A stretch of 26,486 nucleotides of DNA from Paenibacillus sp. Lineage in GTDB: Bacteria > Bacillota > Bacilli > Paenibacillales > NBRC-103111. Below the pieces are notes generated by a model. That model searched no databases. It was not told the origin of the DNA and saw only the letters and a list, made by a program, of their open reading frames with translations. Position numbers and translations under genes: made by a program. Shown one piece after another: positions 24,064 to 26,486 of this stretch (position 1 is the first letter of the stretch; every line of letters begins with the position of its first letter). The stretch covers positions 1 to 26,486 of the forward strand of contig JARBUQ010000005.1 in NCBI GenBank assembly GCA_029239545.1, written 5' to 3'.

Positions 24064-25272
24064 ATGGAAACAAAAACATCCCAATGCACAGTCTCCCTGC
24101 AGCGGCTGGATCCTAATCAGCATGGTCAGGTGAAATACGCCTCTTCTTTTGTAGATGAAGCGATTGAGCAAGTTTGGCTGGACGGAACCGATCTGCATAT
24201 CACTCACCATTCTTCGAACGGGGATGCTCGCATCATCTCTCAGGTGGAACGATTAATAGAACGCTTCTCCAAAGGTGATTTTGGCTTCAAGGAGCATATC
24301 CTTTACGAACGCAAAGGGCCTATGCCTTACAAAGGCGATATTATAGAAGAGCTGGTAGCCAACAAAACGATTAAGGTGCTGGATGCGGGACTGTTTCTGT
24401 TTCGGGAGCCTTTCTCCAGCTTGATGCGATTTTTCGACTACTCTTTCGTTACCAAGATTGCCCATGCTTTTGGCGCCAAGGAAGAAACGTATCCAGCTGT
24501 CATTCATTTGACCACCTTGGACAAGACGAATCACTTCACCTCATTCCCGGAGCATCTGCATTTTCTCTCTCATCTGCGGGAAGATCTCGATGTCATCGAA
24601 GCCTTCTCCCAATCGATTCGAGATTCCGGTGGCTGGAAGCCTGAAGCCGAGCTTGATTTGAACCGTAATATGCCAAAACCCAAGTTTGCTATGAATCCTT
24701 CTACTTGTTATCACTGCTATGAGGGACTTCAGGGGGAGAATTTGGAGGGAGACGGAATTATCGCAACAGCCGTAGCCAAGTGCCATCGCTATGAATCGCA
24801 TAACCACGGGGATTTCGGCAGACTGCTTGATTTCAGCATGAGAGAAGTTATATTCGTAGGGAAGCCTGAGTTCGTCCGAGAGAATCGGCTCAAGGCGGTT
24901 GAACATCTGAAGCAGCTGGCGGAAGAGTGGGAGCTCGATTGTGTGATTGAGAATGCCAACGATCCCTTTTTCACCAATGATTTTCAAGTAAAAGCTTCGT
25001 TCCAACGGAATCAGGAAATGAAATACGAGATGCGGCTTACAATTCCTCATATCAACAAGTCGATCGCCTGCAGCTCCGTAAACTTCCATAGCACGGCATT
25101 CGGGACAGCCTTTGATATTCGAACAGGCAAGCGTCCCGCTACAACCGGGTGTCTTGGCTTCGGCATTGAGCGTTGGGTATTCGCCTTCCTGGCGCAGTAT
25201 GGGCTGGAGGAAGAACTATGGCCGGTTCATTTCCGCGAGCAGTATAGAGCTTGGCAATCCAAATCGATCTAA
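24064..25272 (+). CDS. amino acid:[carrier protein] ligase, class II aaRS-like
   Basis: 402 residues. It resembles the catalytic core of atypical seryl-tRNA synthetase, the family of Bradyrhizobium Bll0957, which charges glycine or alanine onto a neighbouring carrier protein rather than tRNA. Class II motif 2 is CHRYESH ... LLDFSMREVIFVG (~242-268, counted from GTG 24058), and motif 3 is GCLGFGIERWVFAFL (364-378). Likely zinc ligands, by comparison with Bll0957 Cys131/Glu176/Cys279, are C217, E263 and C365; the spacings are nearly the same (46 and 148 against 45 and 148). No tRNA-binding arm is seen. About 80 N-terminal residues are extra compared with Bll0957. ATG 24064 is chosen, 10 nt after GGGAGG. 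Directly after the carrier protein gene. Gly or Ala as substrate is family knowledge, not shown here. Confidence 0.87.
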   Translation: METKTSQCTVSLQRLDPNQHGQVKYASSFVDEAIEQVWLDGTDLHITHHSSNGDARIISQVERLIERFSKGDFGFKEHILYERKGPMPYKGDIIEELVANKTIKVLDAGLFLFREPFSSLMRFFDYSFVTKIAHAFGAKEETYPAVIHLTTLDKTNHFTSFPEHLHFLSHLREDLDVIEAFSQSIRDSGGWKPEAELDLNRNMPKPKFAMNPSTCYHCYEGLQGENLEGDGIIATAVAKCHRYESHNHGDFGRLLDFSMREVIFVGKPEFVRENRLKAVEHLKQLAEEWELDCVIENANDPFFTNDFQVKASFQRNQEMKYEMRLTIPHINKSIACSSVNFHSTAFGTAFDIRTGKRPATTGCLGFGIERWVFAFLAQYGLEEELWPVHFREQYRAWQSKSI

Positions 25273-25289
25273 CAAATGAGTGAGCGACC

Positions 25290-26399
25290 TTGTCCAGCCA
25301 TATTGGCAACGTTACAACCAACCCTGGTGGAAGCGAGAACAGGGATCCCAAGAGCAGCGAGACACCTGCCAGCAGCCCATTAAGCCGGGTTCAAAGCCGT
25401 AAAGCAGCGGGTACCGCCTCCAACAAGAGCAAGAACAAGAGTCCGGATGGCGGCTCTTCCTTCCGTTCTTTTTCCCTGTGGGGAATATTGCGTAAAAACA
25501 GCTTCATTCTGCTGCTCCTAGCAGCCTTTGTGTTATGTGATGTTCTGCTCTCTATGTGGGACCCTATGTCATCCTCCCGACGTTTTTATAAAAATGATTT
25601 CACCAAAACGTTATATCATCATGAGTGGGATCGTTCCGGCTCTGTGTTCTATGGCAACTCAGCGGTTACAGGCGCTTATCGGGAGGAACAGGCCACTAAG
25701 GTGCCGCTTGTAGAAATGGGACTCTCATACGGCAAGCTGACGGATCTCAAACAAATATTACGCAAGCAGCTATACGAAGTGGAAGGCCAGCTAGTTGTGG
25801 GGATTGATGCCCATACGATGCTAGACCAGCTAACTACAGACCCAACTTACTCTTGGTTCAAGCACTGGTATCAGCCTTATGTGTATTTTTATCGGGATTA
25901 TTTCAAAGACTCGGGTAAAGAGCTTGCTGTGAACGCCTGGAGAGGTGTTAAGTACGGTGAACTGGACCTCACTACGTACGAGCCTCGTTGGATCGATAAG
26001 CAGCTGTATTACGGCCCAAGCAAGCCGGAGCTGCTAAAAGCCGATTGGGAGCGCTATGAGAAGCTGTTTAATTGGATGACGCTGGATGATATGCAGGACA
26101 ATCTGGCTGCTCTGGACTGGGTCATTGCCTATAGCAAGAAACACCAGCTTCCGCTCAAGCTCGTCCTTATGCCGCTTAATCCGGATCCGGCTTATCCTCA
26201 CCCCGGCTACTGGGCTCCGCTTAAGGAGCATGTTCTGCGTGCAGCTCAAGCGGCCGAGATTCCGCTGCTAGATGTCTCTAACCGCTATTCAGCGGACAAG
26301 TTCCATGACCTGGTGCATCTGAACATGGAGCTCGGAGCGCCTGAATTTACCCGGGAGGTGGACGCATGGCTGCAGTCTTCCGCAAGCTCCTCGAAGTAG
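25290..26399 (+). CDS. membrane-anchored SGNH-hydrolase-like protein, DltD analogue
   Basis: 369 residues. A Ser/Lys/Pro-rich, probably disordered cytoplasmic tail (1-65) leads to one membrane helix (SFILLLLAAFVLCDVLLSMW, 71-90), with the rest outside. The SGNH block I equivalent is FYGNSAVTGAY with candidate nucleophile S124, and the block V D-x-x-H is D340-L-V-H343 near the C-terminus. This architecture is that of DltD and AlgJ-type proteins, which complete acyl transfer to polymers outside the membrane. The TTG start is poorly supported: no strong ribosome site, but an in-frame stop lies 9 nt upstream, so only later starts are possible. It follows the ligase by 17 nt and overlaps the next small gene by 34 bp. 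Confidence 0.8.
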   Translation: MSSHIGNVTTNPGGSENRDPKSSETPASSPLSRVQSRKAAGTASNKSKNKSPDGGSSFRSFSLWGILRKNSFILLLLAAFVLCDVLLSMWDPMSSSRRFYKNDFTKTLYHHEWDRSGSVFYGNSAVTGAYREEQATKVPLVEMGLSYGKLTDLKQILRKQLYEVEGQLVVGIDAHTMLDQLTTDPTYSWFKHWYQPYVYFYRDYFKDSGKELAVNAWRGVKYGELDLTTYEPRWIDKQLYYGPSKPELLKADWERYEKLFNWMTLDDMQDNLAALDWVIAYSKKHQLPLKLVLMPLNPDPAYPHPGYWAPLKEHVLRAAQAAEIPLLDVSNRYSADKFHDLVHLNMELGAPEFTREVDAWLQSSASSSK

Positions 26400-26476
26400 C
26401 TCTCTATTTGGCTATGTTGATTGCTGTGCTCCTTGCCTTTACAGGTAAAGGATTGTTTATTTACGAAGGATTCTGA
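26366..26476 (+). CDS. 36-residue DltX-like membrane microprotein
   Basis: A 36-codon frame with ATG start, a textbook GGGAGGTG ribosome site 7 nt upstream, and a TGA stop. It overlaps the end of the SGNH gene in another frame. The peptide has a short basic N-terminus (RK at 6-7), one membrane helix (about 8-25), then a few polar residues and the C-terminal hexapeptide F-I-Y-E-G-F (31-36). DltX proteins have the same plan: about 50 residues, one helix, and a C-terminal F-I-Y-x-x-F motif whose tyrosine relays the acyl group in teichoic acid D-alanylation. Here the tyrosine is Y33. It is shorter than usual DltX. The motif match and the neighbours make the call good; homology was not tested. Confidence 0.8.
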   Translation: MAAVFRKLLEVALYLAMLIAVLLAFTGKGLFIYEGF

Positions 26477-26486
26477 TTGTTTATTT

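Noticed and set aside
25276..25384. Short ATG-started frame overlapping the start of the SGNH gene
   Set aside because: It lacks a clear ribosome site and recognisable content, and ends within the SGNH N-terminal region; probably chance.

Overview
The window looks like a chromosomal piece of a moderate-GC member of the Bacillota, most likely Paenibacillus or a close relative. The evidence is the 5' end of a Bacilli-type 16S rRNA at the left edge, the pcrB-pcrA-ligA order, strong AGGAGG-type ribosome binding sites, frequent TTG/GTG starts, sigma-A promoters and U-tailed terminators. I see no insertion sequence, phage gene, tRNA or CRISPR array. Genus placement is inference.

Layout. Positions 1-78 are the start of a 16S gene reading off the left edge, with its leader behind it. 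Then, on the minus strand, come a glycosidase-like TIM-barrel protein (301-2418), the pcrB-pcrA-ligA operon (2541-7741; archaeal-type lipid synthase, helicase, divergent NAD+ DNA ligase), an unrecognised 98-residue protein and a PspC-domain membrane protein. From 9.2 to 12.6 kb the strands alternate: folA (+), a fusion of a helix-turn-helix with a degenerate F1-ATPase beta-like domain (-), a methyltransferase (+) and gapB (-). A four-gene ABC exporter operon of the GldA/GldF/GldG/DUF4340 type (16873 down to 12834) follows. Next are a Nudix hydrolase (+) and a long U32-family protein of RlhA type (-), which share a bidirectional terminator.

The right end (20444-26486, +) is the most interesting part. 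A near-consensus promoter leads into a large membrane-anchored FG-GAP protein, a DltC-like carrier protein, an aminoacyl-tRNA-synthetase-like amino acid:[carrier protein] ligase, a membrane-anchored SGNH protein in the position of DltD, and a 36-residue single-helix microprotein ending in F-I-Y-E-G-F, the signature C-terminus of DltX. This looks like a Dlt-type pathway for adding an amino acid to a cell-envelope polymer in which the usual adenylation enzyme DltA is replaced by a synthetase paralogue. The expected MBOAT acyltransferase (DltB) would lie just past the right edge.

The second notable item is the HTH/F1-beta fusion (9710-10780). The beta-barrel domain is replaced by a DNA-binding-type domain, the Walker A lysine is glutamine and the catalytic GER motif is lost, which suggests a regulator built from a dead ATPase fold. 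A CCTTTAAAGG-centred palindrome lies in its upstream divergent region.
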